A stretch of 64,000 nt of DNA from Azoarcus sp. DN11 (GCF_003628555.1 NZ_CP021731.1:2356001-2420000), one strand, 5' to 3'; shown: positions 16,897 through 27,140, counted from the first letter of the stretch. Numbers and translations: made by a program. Notes: generated by a model from the sequence alone, not told the origin.

Positions 16897-19032
16897 ATGG
16901 CCGGCCAGCCGCTCAAGGTGCTGATCGTCGAGGACGTCGAGGACGACGCGCTGCTCATCGTGCGCGAACTGCGTCGCGGCGGCTACGATCCGCTGCCGAC
17001 GCGCGTCGAAACCGCGCCGGCGATGCAGGCCGCCCTCGGTGGCGGCGGCACCTTCGATCTCGTCATCTCGGACTATACGCTGCCGCACTTCTCCGGCCCC
17101 TCGGCGCTGGAGCTGTTCAACCGCTGCGGCTGCGATCTGCCGTTCATCATGGTCTCGGGCACCATCGGCGAGGAAACCGCGGTGCGCCTGCTCAAGGCCG
17201 GTGCCCACGACTTCATCCTCAAGAGCAATTTCGCGCGGTTGGTGCCGGCGGTGGAACGCGAACTGCGCGAAGTCGCGGTACGCCGCGCGCGCCGCCTCGC
17301 CGAGGCACGCCTGCGCGAGAGCGAGGAGCGCTACGCGCTCGCTGCGCAGGGCGCCAACGACGGCCTGTGGGACTGGGACCTGCGGTCCGGGTGTGTGTAC
17401 TACTCGCCGCGCTGGAAAAGCATGCTCGGTTACGCCGGGGACGAAATCGGTGACGGAATCGAAGAATGGATCTCACGCGTGCATGAAGAGGACCGGCCGG
17501 GCGTGGAGGCCCGGCTGCAGGCGCACCTTTCGGGCGCCACGGCGCATTTCGAAAGCGAGCACCGCATGCGCAACCAGCGCAACGAGCTGCTCTGGATGCT
17601 CACGCGCGGTCTTGCCGTGCGCGACGAGGCTGGGCAGCCGTACCGCATCGCCGGTTCGCAGACCGATATCACCGAACGCAAGCTCGCCGAGGAGAGGCTG
17701 CGCTTCCAGGCCCTGCACGACGCACTGACCGGCCTGCCCAACCGCACCCTGTTCATGGAACGGCTGCACTGTGCGCTCGCCGGCGCTGGCGGATGCCACT
17801 TTGCCGTGATGCTGGTCGACCTCGACCGCTACAAGATCATCACCGACAGCTTCGGTCACAACGTCGGCGATGCGCTGGTGCTTGCGGTGGCGCGCGCGCT
17901 CAAGGCGCGGATCGGCCCACGCGACACGGTCGCCCGCCTCGGCGGCGACGAGTTCGCGCTGCTCGTCGAGGGGATGTCCAGCACCGATGCGGCTGCTGCC
18001 TTCGCGCGGGATTTCCAGGCTTCGCTCGCGCGGCAGCTGTCGATCGACGGCCACGAGGTGTTCACCTCGGCGAGCATCGGCATCGTCATGGGGCCGGGCG
18101 ATTACGCCATGCCGGAGGAAATGTTGCGCGACGCCGATACCGCCAACCAGCGCGCCAAGGCGCAGGGCAAGGGGCGCTGCCAGGTGTTCGACACGACGAT
18201 GCACACCTTCGCGGTCAACCAGTTGGGCCTGGAAACCGACCTGCGCCGGGCACAGGAGCGCGACGAACTGGTGCTCTATTACCAGCCGCTGGTCAATCTC
18301 GCCAGCGGCGAAATCGAGAGTTTCGAGGCCCTGCTGCGCTGGCGCCATCCCGTGCGGGGCCTCGTGTCGCCGACCGAATTCATCCCGATCGCCGAAGACA
18401 CCGGCCTGATCGTACCCATCGGACGCTGGGCGCTGCAGGAAGCCTGTCGCCAGATCAGCGCGTGGCAGGCGCAGTTTCCGCAGCGGCGCCCGCAGGTGAG
18501 CGTCAACGTCTCCGCGGTCCAGTTCGCCCAGCCCGACCTCGCCGATGCCGTCCTCCAGTCACTGACCGAGGCCAGGCTGGAGGCCCGTTATCTGAAGCTG
18601 GAGATCACCGAGAGCGTCCTCATGGACGGCAGTGACGCTGTCCGTGCGGTGCTCGAACGGCTGCAGGGCGAGCAGATCAAGTTCCTGATGGACGATTTCG
18701 GCACTGGCTACTCGAGCCTGTCGTATCTGCACCGCTTCCCGCTGGACATCCTCAAGATCGACGCGTCGTTCGTGCAGAGAATGGACATCGAGGCCCGGCA
18801 CGACGAAATCGTGCAGGCCATCGTCGCCCTCGCGCGCAGTCTCAACATGGACGTGGTGGCCGAAGGCCTCGAGACGCCGACGACGCTCGCGCGGCTGCGC
18901 GAACTGAACGTTGCCTTCGGTCAGGGCTTTCTGTTCTCGCGCCCGCTCGATGCCGAGTCGGCCGGCCGCCTGCTTGCGAGCGGACGAAGATGGAACGGGG
19001 CGAAGGCGTCGCACGGGGCGTCGGCAAGGTGA
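16897..19032 (+). CDS. Receiver-PAS-GGDEF-EAL signalling protein
   Basis: 711 aa from the ATG at 16897, five bases after the previous stop. A receiver domain (Asp59 in LVISDYTLP) is followed by PAS/PAC at about 140-265 ending in TDITERKLAEE, GGDEF with an intact GGDEF at 349-353 (RLGGDEFALL) and EAL with intact EALLRW at 477-482, DDFGTGYSSL and a final DVVAEGLET block. Both catalytic signatures are conserved, so it may synthesise and/or degrade cyclic-di-GMP. The receiver suggests control by the upstream kinase. It is the last gene of the three-gene signalling operon. Confidence 0.92.
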   Translation: MAGQPLKVLIVEDVEDDALLIVRELRRGGYDPLPTRVETAPAMQAALGGGGTFDLVISDYTLPHFSGPSALELFNRCGCDLPFIMVSGTIGEETAVRLLKAGAHDFILKSNFARLVPAVERELREVAVRRARRLAEARLRESEERYALAAQGANDGLWDWDLRSGCVYYSPRWKSMLGYAGDEIGDGIEEWISRVHEEDRPGVEARLQAHLSGATAHFESEHRMRNQRNELLWMLTRGLAVRDEAGQPYRIAGSQTDITERKLAEERLRFQALHDALTGLPNRTLFMERLHCALAGAGGCHFAVMLVDLDRYKIITDSFGHNVGDALVLAVARALKARIGPRDTVARLGGDEFALLVEGMSSTDAAAAFARDFQASLARQLSIDGHEVFTSASIGIVMGPGDYAMPEEMLRDADTANQRAKAQGKGRCQVFDTTMHTFAVNQLGLETDLRRAQERDELVLYYQPLVNLASGEIESFEALLRWRHPVRGLVSPTEFIPIAEDTGLIVPIGRWALQEACRQISAWQAQFPQRRPQVSVNVSAVQFAQPDLADAVLQSLTEARLEARYLKLEITESVLMDGSDAVRAVLERLQGEQIKFLMDDFGTGYSSLSYLHRFPLDILKIDASFVQRMDIEARHDEIVQAIVALARSLNMDVVAEGLETPTTLARLRELNVAFGQGFLFSRPLDAESAGRLLASGRRWNGAKASHGASAR

Positions 19033-19094
19033 TGCTGATGAAATCCGGCCGGCGCACGCCCAGGGCAGCTGCAGATCGGGCTGCGTGACGAAAC

Positions 19095-19125
19095 AGCGGG
19101 CTCCGGGGAGGTCCCGGAGCCCGCT
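19095..19125. terminator. Shared hairpin between convergent signalling operon and cobT
   Basis: A 13-base-pair GC-rich stem (AGCGGGCTCCGGG / CCCGGAGCCCGCT) sits in the ~100 bases between the two convergent stops. There is no clear T-tract on either strand, so termination may be weak or bidirectional. Confidence 0.55.
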
Positions 19126-19133
19126 GCGCGGCA

Positions 19134-20183
19134 TCACTCCTTGTCGGAAACGCCAGCCGACTCGAAGCTCGCCATCTCGTTGACGAAATTGACGGCCGCC
19201 TGCACCAGGGGATAGGCCAGCGCCGCGCCGGTGCCTTCGCCCAGGCGCAAGCCGAGGTCGATGAGCGGGCGGGCGTCGAGCGCGCTCAACTGCGCAAGGT
19301 GGCCGGGCTCGGCCGAACGGTGGCAGAACACGCAGTAGTCGGTGATGGCCGGCGCGAGGCGGGCGGCCGTCAGTGCAGCCGATCCGACAATGAAACCGTC
19401 GATCAGCAGCACCATCCCGGCCCGGGCTGCCGCCACCATCGCGCCCGCCATCATCGCGATTTCGAAGCCGCCGAATTCGGCGAGCACCGACAGGGGATCG
19501 TCCACCTTGCCGGTGCGGGCGAGGGCCTTTTCCAGCAATTGGCGCTTACGCGCAACGCCGGCGTCGTCGAGGCCGGTGCCGCGCCCGATGCAATCGGCCA
19601 GCGGCGTTCCGGTCAGGCAGTGGGTAATGAGCGAGGCGGCGGCGGTGTTGCCGATACCCATTTCGCCGAAGCCGACGATGTTGCAACCGTCGACGGCTAG
19701 GGTGCGGACGATGCCGGCGCCGCGCTCCATGGCTGTGGCGCACTCGGCCCGGGTCATCGCCGGCTCTTCGAGAAAATTCCTCGTTCCCGGCCCCACCTTG
19801 GCATCGATCAGCCCCGGGCGCGGACCGAAATCATGTGCTACGCCGGCATCGACCACGGTCAGCCCAAGGCCGTTCTGACGGGCGAAGACATTGATGCCTG
19901 CGCCGCCGGCGAGGAAATTTTCGACCATCTGCCAGGTCACGTCCTGCGGGTAGGCCGACACACCCGCCTTGGCCGCTCCATGGTCGCCCGCGAAGACGAT
20001 CACGTGAGGGTTCCTCAGCGCGGGTGTGAGGCTCTGCTGCACCAGCCCGATCTTGAGTCCGAGGCCTTCCAGATCACCGAGCGCGCCGAGCGGTTTGGTC
20101 TTGCGATCGATCTTGTGCTGCAGGGCAACGGCAAACGCCCGATCCGGGGCTGGCACGGAAAATTCAGAATGCATTCGATTCAT
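19134..20183 (-). CDS. cobT: Nicotinate-nucleotide-dimethylbenzimidazole phosphoribosyltransferase
   Basis: 349 aa, the usual CobT length. Recognisable blocks are [60 protein letters not shown] and [19 protein letters not shown], the last carrying the catalytic Glu in LGEGTG. CobT makes alpha-ribazole phosphate for the lower ligand of cobalamin. It lies alone behind a cobalamin riboswitch, so it should be repressed when cobalamin is plentiful. The start may be 20183 or nine bases later at 20174; neither has a strong ribosome binding site. Confidence 0.95.
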   Translation of the reverse strand: MNRMHSEFSVPAPDRAFAVALQHKIDRKTKPLGALGDLEGLGLKIGLVQQSLTPALRNPHVIVFAGDHGAAKAGVSAYPQDVTWQMVENFLAGGAGINVFARQNGLGLTVVDAGVAHDFGPRPGLIDAKVGPGTRNFLEEPAMTRAECATAMERGAGIVRTLAVDGCNIVGFGEMGIGNTAAASLITHCLTGTPLADCIGRGTGLDDAGVARKRQLLEKALARTGKVDDPLSVLAEFGGFEIAMMAGAMVAAARAGMVLLIDGFIVGSAALTAARLAPAITDYCVFCHRSAEPGHLAQLSALDARPLIDLGLRLGEGTGAALAYPLVQAAVNFVNEMASFESAGVSDKE

Positions 20184-20191
20184 CCGGTAAT

Positions 20192-20247
20192 GGAAAAGAA
20201 AAAGGGCTTCGCGGCCGCATCCCGACGGAATGCAACCGCGAAGCCCT
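20192..20247 (-). terminator. Intrinsic terminator: expression platform of the cobalamin riboswitch
   Basis: Read on the minus strand, a 12-base-pair stem (AGGGCTTCGCGG / CCGCGAAGCCCT; plus positions 20236-20247 and 20203-20214) is followed by a run of T with one C. It lies between the aptamer and the cobT start, so it is the probable OFF structure. Confidence 0.85.
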
Positions 20248-20270
20248 GTCCACAGGCTCCCTGTACCACG

Positions 20271-20421
20271 TCACAGCAGGTCTTCTGGCTTTCGGATCAG
20301 CCGGATTAGCCGCGCCTTCCCGCCGGGTCTGTTTCCCCTGGGCAGTGGCATGTGCGGCATCCGTCCCCGATTACAGCGGCGGGCCCGCCACGGATTTGCA
20401 CCGTGTTCCGTTTTGCTGTGA
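20271..20421 (-). ncRNA. Cobalamin riboswitch aptamer upstream of cobT
   Basis: On the minus strand the conserved core reads in order: an ACGGTGCAAATCCGTGGC segment, GCCGCTGTAAT, TGCCACTGCCC, GGGAAGGCGCGG and AGCCAGAAGACCTGC, which is the B12-box/three-way-junction signature. The closing P1 stem TGCTGTGA (20414-20421) pairs with TCACAGCA (20271-20278). Followed by a terminator, it should attenuate cobT when adenosylcobalamin binds. Confidence 0.93.
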
Positions 20422-20514
20422 CGGAACAAATTATCCCGATTGCCGACACGTCATGCAATCGCCTGCGCGCAGACCGATTCTGCGCCGGCCGACCATGTCG
20501 GGGCCGGCCGTCAT

Positions 20515-22077
20515 TCAGGTGTTCGAGTCGGGGAAGGATTCCTTGCGCCGGCGCATGTAGGCCTGCAGGGCCTCGTCGACCGCGGGGTCGAGCTCGGGCG
20601 CCTCGTACTCGGCGAGCATCCTCTTCCAGCGCGCGTTGGCGCGCTGGGCCATGTCGAGGCGGCCCTCGGCGTCCCATTGCTCGAAGCTGTTGTTGTCCGC
20701 GATGGGCGAGCGGTAGAAGGCGTTTTCGAAGTTCGCCTGGGTGTGGGCGCAGCCGAGGAAGTGCTTGCCGGGGCCGACATCGCGGATCGCGTCCATCGCC
20801 TGGCCGTTCTCGGACAAGTCCACGCCGCCCATCAGGATCTGCATCATGCCGGCCTGGTCGGCGTCCATGATGAACTTCTCGTAACCCATCGCGAGTCCGC
20901 CTTCGAGCCAGCCCGCGGTATGCAACGCAAAGTTCACGCCCGCCAGCGCGGTCGGCAGCAGGGTGTTGGCGCTTTCGCTCGCGGCCTGCGCATCGGGAAC
21001 TTTGGCGGCCGTCAGCGAACCGCCGGAACGGAAGGGAACGCCGAGGCGGCGGGCGAGGTGGGCCATCACGTACAGCACCAGTGCGGGCTCGGGGGTGCCG
21101 AACGTGGGTGCACCGGACTGCATCGACATGGAACTCGCGAAGCTGCCGAACACCACCGGCGCACCGGGATTGACGAGCTGGACGAAGGCCATGCCGGCCA
21201 TCGCCTCGGCGAGCGTCTGCGCCGCCGTGCCGGCGACGGTCACCGGCGACATCGCGCCGGCGAGGATGAACGGGGTGACGATGCAGGCCTGGTTGTTGCG
21301 CGCATAGACCTTCGCCGCGCCCAGCATCGTGTCGTCGAAGGTCATCGGCGAGTTGGCGTTGATCAGGTTGATCACGGCGGTGCGCGGCTTGCCGGTCTCG
21401 GGGTCGATCCACCGGTCGCCAAGCAGGATTTTCGCCATTTCGACGGTGTCCTGCGCGCGGTCCGGATGCGTCACCGAGCCCATGAAGCACTTGTCCGAGT
21501 ACTTCATGTGGCTATAGACCATGTCGAAGTGCCGCTTGTTGACCGGCAGGTCGACCGGTTCGCAGATCGTGCCGCCCGAGTGGTGGAGGCTCGCCGACAG
21601 GTAGGCGAGCTTGACGAAGTTGCGGAAGTCCTCGATGGTGCCGTAGCGGCGGCCGTCGTCGAGGTTGTGGGTGAAGGGGCAGCCGTAGGCGGGGGCGAAG
21701 ACCGTGTTGGCGCCGCCGATGCGCACGCTGCGCTCGGGGTTGCGGGCGACCTGCGTGAACTCGCGCGGCGCATGCTCCTGGATCAGCTTGCGGCACATGC
21801 CGCGCGGCATGCGCACCCGCTCGCCCTGCACGTCGGCCCCGGCATCGCGCCAGATCTGCAGCGCCTCCGGGTCGTCACGGAAGTCGATGCCGATCTCCTC
21901 GAGAATCGTGTCGGCGTTGTGCTCGATGATCGAGAGCCCTTCTTCGTTGAGCACTTCGTAGAAGGGAACCTTGCGGGTGATGTACGGCACACTCGTGCCT
22001 TGCCCGCGTGACCGCGCCGCCCGGCGTGCCTCGCTTCCGCTGCGACCGCCGCGCCGGCGGGTTTCGGTGGTAATCAT
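20515..22077 (-). CDS. MttB-family (trimethylamine methyltransferase-like) protein, non-pyrrolysine, copy 1
   Basis: 520 aa from ATG 22077, which has GGAGAG nine bases upstream; an ATG at 22092 is in frame but has no site. The protein is full length for the MttB/COG5598 superfamily, with no internal stop, so no pyrrolysine codon. Recognisable blocks include KVPDAQAASESA, HTAGWLEGGLAMGYEKFIMDAD and DVGPGKHFLG. Non-Pyl homologues such as MtgB transfer a methyl group from glycine betaine to a corrinoid protein. No corrinoid protein gene lies nearby. Placement beside cobT, a porin and a GbdR-type regulator supports a quaternary-amine substrate, possibly under low O2. Confidence 0.85.
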   Translation of the reverse strand: MITTETRRRGGRSGSEARRAARSRGQGTSVPYITRKVPFYEVLNEEGLSIIEHNADTILEEIGIDFRDDPEALQIWRDAGADVQGERVRMPRGMCRKLIQEHAPREFTQVARNPERSVRIGGANTVFAPAYGCPFTHNLDDGRRYGTIEDFRNFVKLAYLSASLHHSGGTICEPVDLPVNKRHFDMVYSHMKYSDKCFMGSVTHPDRAQDTVEMAKILLGDRWIDPETGKPRTAVINLINANSPMTFDDTMLGAAKVYARNNQACIVTPFILAGAMSPVTVAGTAAQTLAEAMAGMAFVQLVNPGAPVVFGSFASSMSMQSGAPTFGTPEPALVLYVMAHLARRLGVPFRSGGSLTAAKVPDAQAASESANTLLPTALAGVNFALHTAGWLEGGLAMGYEKFIMDADQAGMMQILMGGVDLSENGQAMDAIRDVGPGKHFLGCAHTQANFENAFYRSPIADNNSFEQWDAEGRLDMAQRANARWKRMLAEYEAPELDPAVDEALQAYMRRRKESFPDSNT

Positions 22078-22232
22078 TGTCTCGCTCTCCATGGTGTGGT
22101 TCCGGACACATCGTCGTCATGAGTATGCGGAGGGAGATGGGGGCCGACATGACACGATGCGACCCGGGATTAGCGAATTGCGCCATGCCCGCTCCGGTAG
22201 GGCAGGGCAGATGTTTTTCGATCGCGCGTTGA

Positions 22233-22272
22233 AAACAGAAAAAGCGATTGCCGCAACCGCGACAATCGCTTT
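22233..22272 (-). terminator. Intrinsic terminator downstream of porin 1
   Basis: Minus-strand stem AAAGCGATTG / CAATCGCTTT (plus 22263-22272 and 22241-22250) followed by T-rich TTTTCTGTTTTC. It lies 39 bases after the porin stop and separates it from the MttB gene, which therefore needs its own promoter in 22093-22232. Confidence 0.85.
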
Positions 22273-22310
22273 CGATTCGAATCGGCTTGCCCCGCCTTTC
22301 GGCGGCGCGC

Positions 22311-23534
22311 TCAGAAGTAGTAACCGATGCTGGCGTTGAAGCGCCTTCCCGATGCGTTGGACGAGCGGCCGGCGGCCAGTGCGTCGCCAAAGACTGGCGA
22401 GAGGTAAGGCTGGTTCTTGCCGTAGGCAAAGTCGAGCATGATCCACCAGCCGCCGCTGCCGAATTCGACGCCCGTCACGTTCTGCGTGCTGCGCTGAAAG
22501 CCGGCCGCGGATTTCCTCAGCTGGCTCCAGTCGTTATAAACGCGGAAGTTGCTGAACGGCCCGATCGAGCCGGGAATCTTGTAGCTGAGGCTGACGATAT
22601 CGATATTGCCTTTTGCCGCCAGACGATTCGTAAAGCCGTACGAGCCGATGATGACGCAATCGTTGTTGCATGCCGTCCACCAGTTGCCATTCGCCGAGCC
22701 GTTTCCGGAGAAGTTGTTGCGATAGCGGATGGTCTCGAGCTTCACCCCGAAATTGCCGAATTCGCCCGCGTAATGAATCGTCTGGGCATTGCGTCGGCCG
22801 GCCGACAGGGTGGGGTTGGTCGTGTCGAGCTCGCCATTGAGTGCGGAAACACCGACTTCCGACTTGCCGCCACCGAGCTCGAACTCGTAGGCAAGGCGGC
22901 CGACAAAGGTGTTCCGTTCTTTTCTTCCGTAAGACTTCATCAGGTGGTTGCTGAAACGGAGCGAGTCATACCCGTCGAGCACCCGTGTATTGTCGGTGGC
23001 ACCGAGCAGATGGCCACCGTCGGACGGAAAGAAAGCCAGCATCGTGCTCAGGCCGCCGTCCTTGCGCAAGTACTTCAGACCGAACGCGAAGGTGTCCTCA
23101 TAGCCGGCGTAATAGGCCATTGATTCGAAGAAATTATGCGAGGCATACCGCAAACTTCCGAAGGGCACCAGATCCTCGCCGACGTGAAGTTCGCTCTTGT
23201 CAGAGAATCGCAGGCCGGCCCACAGGTATTCGTTCATCAGCAGGCTGGCGCCTTCGTTGGCACCGGTCTGGCGGGTCGAGTAATGGTAGTAGCGCTCCCG
23301 GCCGGACGAGATGAAGCGCCCGTCGTCATACGTGTAGCCAAGGCGGACCGTGTCGAATTCGAGCGTCCCCTTGCGGTCCGGATTCCAGCTGAGGTGCTCG
23401 GCCCGGATCCGCACGGCTCCGTCGAACTTGAGGGGAGAGTCCGCAGCCTGTGCCAGTGCCCCCGGGGCCGACAGGGAGAGACAGGTGGCGACGACCATAA
23501 GCGGCGCGGACGATGAACGCTTCAAAGACTTCAT
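22311..23534 (-). CDS. Outer-membrane porin, copy 1 (next to MttB copy 1)
   Basis: 407 aa with a signal peptide (hydrophobic core SAPLMVVATCLSLSAPGALA, cleavage near AQA-ADS). The mature protein is a run of amphipathic strands ending RRFNASIGYYF, the C-terminal barrel signature. It is clearly related to the porin at 56215-57405 (shared GRLAYEFE/GRVAYTFE, SEVGVSAL and terminal IGYYF). AAGGAGGA precedes the ATG. Position beside an MttB-family gene suggests uptake of a quaternary amine across the outer membrane. Substrate not proven. Confidence 0.78.
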   Translation of the reverse strand: MKSLKRSSSAPLMVVATCLSLSAPGALAQAADSPLKFDGAVRIRAEHLSWNPDRKGTLEFDTVRLGYTYDDGRFISSGRERYYHYSTRQTGANEGASLLMNEYLWAGLRFSDKSELHVGEDLVPFGSLRYASHNFFESMAYYAGYEDTFAFGLKYLRKDGGLSTMLAFFPSDGGHLLGATDNTRVLDGYDSLRFSNHLMKSYGRKERNTFVGRLAYEFELGGGKSEVGVSALNGELDTTNPTLSAGRRNAQTIHYAGEFGNFGVKLETIRYRNNFSGNGSANGNWWTACNNDCVIIGSYGFTNRLAAKGNIDIVSLSYKIPGSIGPFSNFRVYNDWSQLRKSAAGFQRSTQNVTGVEFGSGGWWIMLDFAYGKNQPYLSPVFGDALAAGRSSNASGRRFNASIGYYF

Positions 23535-24189
23535 TGATCTTCCTCCTTGGTTGAATCTCGTTGTTGTGTAGTTTTCTAAATGCTCGGGCCACGTGCTCTG
23601 AATCGAATCGCCGTCCCCTTATCGCCGTGAATCTCTTCCCGTTTTGCGACGGACGACGCCATCGGGATCCCCTGAATCGAAAATGCGCGCCCGACCCGAT
23701 TGGCACGCAAGAAAATGCAAGGGCAATTCGCACCCGCGGGGATCGACATCGCGGTGCCGGCAGATGAAACAGGAGTGCCGGTTCGGGTTCAATAGACGCG
23801 ACGCAGGGAGAATGCCGAAGGTCGCAAGGGGAACATTGCTGCACTGCGGGCGTTCAACGGCGACGCCTTCGTGCTGCCGCGGGCAGGCAGTCAAAAAGCA
23901 GGGTATTGGCGGTCGAACGGGACCGACCGGAACTCCATGTCGCGTGCGACAAAAATCATGTCGTAATGGGACAAGCCGGGAGCCTCCCCGCGGTTGATTA
24001 GCCCTGCGTGCAGTGTCACTATTTCCACGTCGGAAACGACCGCGTGCGATGGTTCCGGGAAAGTTCAAATATGACTTTCGGACGAGCGACACCACAGCGC
24101 ACACGGGTGTGTTCGAAGGGTATTCAAATGACAAGGCCGGCAATAAAGATCGGCCTGCATGGCACAGCGGTGCCTATGGAGGAGGGGTA
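23535..24189. promoter_or_regulatory. 655-base divergent control region between porin 1 and GlxA-type regulator
   Basis: No gene is visible. It must hold promoters for the leftward porin and rightward regulator. At 23936-23963 lie two copies of CATGTCG spaced 21 bases apart; the first is part of the perfect palindrome TGTCG-CGTG-CGACA (23938-23951). The rest has no recognised feature. Confidence 0.5.
23936..23972. promoter_or_regulatory. Candidate operator: paired TGTCG half-sites
   Basis: TGTCG-N4-CGACA at 23938-23951, then TGTCG-N5-GGACA at 23959-23973. The repeat unit is 21 bases, two helical turns. It lies about 220 bases before the regulator start and about 400 bases from the porin start. 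It could be the binding site of the adjacent GlxA-type activator; this is inference. Confidence 0.45.
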
Positions 24190-25359
24190 ATGAAAGACGA
24201 GCGCAATGGCGCGGCCGCAGGCCGGGCTGCGGGGCGAGGTGTTGCGGCGGGGCCGACGCGAATCGGTTTTCTGCTGCTCGACAATTTCACGCTGATCGCG
24301 CATTCATCGGCCATCGAGCCTTTACGCATGGCCAATCACCTGAGCGGGGAAGAGCATTACCAGTGGTTCACCCTGAGTGAGAACGGGGATCCGGTGCGCG
24401 CGAGCGACGGCCAGCGGATCCTGCCGGATGCACCGATGGACGCCGCAAACGATCTGGACATCGTGATCGTGTGTGGCGGCGTCGCGCAGCAGCAGGCGAT
24501 CCGCAAATCCCACCTGAGTTTCCTGCAAGCACAGGCGCGACGCGGTGCCTTGATCGGCGGCGTGTGCACGGGTACCTGGGCGCTCGCACAGGCGGGGCTG
24601 CTCGACGGCTATCGGGCCAGCATCCACTGGGAGTGTATTTCGGGCTTGCAGGAGGCCTTCCCGAAGGTGCTCGTCACCAACCGCCTGTTCACGATCGAGG
24701 CCAACCGCCTCACCGCCTCGGGTGGAACGGCGCCGCTCGACATGATGCTGAACCTGATCGGCAAGCAGCACGGGCGTGAACTGATGGCGGCGATCTCCGA
24801 AATGTTCATGTGCGAACGGATCCGCAACGATCAGGAGCAGCAGCGCATTCCCCTGCGCCACGTATTGGGAACCTCGCAGCCGAAGCTCCTCGAGATCGTT
24901 GCGCTGATGGAAGCGAACATCGAGGAACCGCTGGAACTCGAGGATCTGGCCGAGATCGCCGGCATTTCGCGGCGGCAGCTGGAGCGACTCTTCCTCAAGC
25001 ATCTGAACGGTTCGCCGTCGCGCTATTACCTGACCCTCCGCATCAACCGCGCGCGCCAGTTGCTGCGGCAGACCTCGATGATGATCATCGAAGTCGCCAC
25101 CGCCTGCGGCTTCGTCTCGACGCCGCATTTCTCGAAGTGCTACCGCGGCTTCTTCGGCGTGCCGCCGAGCAGCGAGCGGACCATCGAGCCCGTGCCGCGC
25201 GGCGCGCGCGGGCGACGCGAAATCTTCATTGCCGACGAGAGCGCCGAAGTGCACGACACCGTCCTGCCGGCTTCGACTGCCGAAGTGGCGCTGATGGCGG
25301 CGAGAGGTGAGGCGACCTATGGGAGCGTGTTGGGCGTGGCGCGCCGCGCCGTCTGCTGA
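24190..25359 (+). CDS. GlxA/GbdR-family AraC-type transcriptional regulator, copy 1
   Basis: 389 aa from ATG 24190, preceded by GGAGGAGGGG; the upstream open frame is unlikely. N-terminal DJ-1/PfpI-like sensing domain (IGFLLLDNFTLIAHSSAIEPLRMAN, then GGVCTGTWALAQAGLLDG) and C-terminal AraC HTH (two helices: LEDLAEIAGISRRQLERLF and IIEVATACGFVSTPHFSKCYRGFFG). This architecture is that of GbdR, the glycine betaine/dimethylglycine-responsive activator. It is divergent from the porin and followed by a terminator and then the dgc operon, which it could control. Its C-terminal tail of ~60 residues is longer than usual. Confidence 0.85.
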   Translation: MKDERNGAAAGRAAGRGVAAGPTRIGFLLLDNFTLIAHSSAIEPLRMANHLSGEEHYQWFTLSENGDPVRASDGQRILPDAPMDAANDLDIVIVCGGVAQQQAIRKSHLSFLQAQARRGALIGGVCTGTWALAQAGLLDGYRASIHWECISGLQEAFPKVLVTNRLFTIEANRLTASGGTAPLDMMLNLIGKQHGRELMAAISEMFMCERIRNDQEQQRIPLRHVLGTSQPKLLEIVALMEANIEEPLELEDLAEIAGISRRQLERLFLKHLNGSPSRYYLTLRINRARQLLRQTSMMIIEVATACGFVSTPHFSKCYRGFFGVPPSSERTIEPVPRGARGRREIFIADESAEVHDTVLPASTAEVALMAARGEATYGSVLGVARRAVC

Positions 25360-25380
25360 ACCGGCGCGCGCCGGGTTGGA

Positions 25381-25417
25381 GCCCGTCCGGGACCGAAGGG
25401 TCCTCGACGGGCTTTTT
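25381..25417 (+). terminator. Intrinsic terminator after regulator copy 1
   Basis: Stem GCCCGTC (25381-25387) with GACGGGC (25406-25412), loop with a smaller inner GGGACC/GGTCC-like pairing, then TTTTT. It isolates the regulator from the dipeptidase-dgc operon. Confidence 0.85.
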
Positions 25418-25554
25418 AACGTCCGAATCGCGCGTGTTCCGGTATTTCCCGAAATGACGCGTTTTGGCTCTTCGCCGTCGCTTCCTGTGCAATAGGCTTT
25501 TCGGCCCCGACGCTATTCTCATCCCCACGAATAGCGCTTGCGGAGGAGCCGGAG

Positions 25555-26532
<978 letters not shown>

Positions 26533-26597
26533 GCCTGACGCGAGCCGCCTTTCTGCCCCTTTGCTGCCCCGACAAAAATTCTGGAGACAAAACGAAC

Positions 26598-27125
26598 ATG
26601 AAGACCGCACCGCAACTGCCGATCGAAGTCGATTCCGAAACCGGCGTCTGGACCACCGACGCGCTGCCGATGCTGTACGTGCCGCGCCACTTCTTCATCA
26701 ACAACCACAAGGGCATCGAGGAAGAGATCGGCGCCGAGCGCTACGCCGAGATCCTCTACAAGGCCGGCTACAAGTCGGCCTGGCACTGGTGCGAGAAGGA
26801 GGCCGCGCTGCACAAGCTTTCCGGCGTGGCGGTGTTCGAGCATTACATGAAGCGCCTGTCGCAGCGCGGCTGGGGCCTGTTCTCGATCGAGGCGATCGAT
26901 CTCGACGCGGGCACCTGCCGCGTGCGCCTGGACCATTCGGCCTTCGTCTATGAGTACGGCAAGGTCGGTCGCAAGATCGAATACATGTTCACCGGCTGGT
27001 TCGCCGGCGCGATGGACCAGATCCTCGCCGCGGCCGGCAGCCCGCTGCGCACGCTGGCCGAGCAGGTCCAGAGCGGCGCCGAGGAAGGCTGCGACTACGG
27101 CGTGTTCGTCACCCGTCCGCGCTGA
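26598..27125 (+). CDS. DUF5943/PA5397-like protein of the dimethylglycine operon
   Basis: 175 aa from the ATG at 26598; the open frame extends upstream but overlaps the end of the dipeptidase gene. The C-terminal half (FTGWFAGAMDQILAAAG, EQVQSGAEEGCDYGVF) resembles a 4-vinyl reductase (V4R)-type small-molecule binding fold. It has the same position as PA5397 between dipeptidase and dgcA in Pseudomonas. No catalytic residues can be named. Function unknown, but conserved synteny implies a role in dimethylglycine use. Confidence 0.75.
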   Translation: MKTAPQLPIEVDSETGVWTTDALPMLYVPRHFFINNHKGIEEEIGAERYAEILYKAGYKSAWHWCEKEAALHKLSGVAVFEHYMKRLSQRGWGLFSIEAIDLDAGTCRVRLDHSAFVYEYGKVGRKIEYMFTGWFAGAMDQILAAAGSPLRTLAEQVQSGAEEGCDYGVFVTRPR

Positions 27126-27140
27126 AAGGAGTAATAGGCC

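Noticed and set aside
22093..22310. FNR-type site (TTGAT-N4-ATCAA) upstream of MttB copy 1 as evidence for anaerobic control
   Set aside because: No matching sequence was seen; anaerobic expression is therefore not claimed from the promoter.
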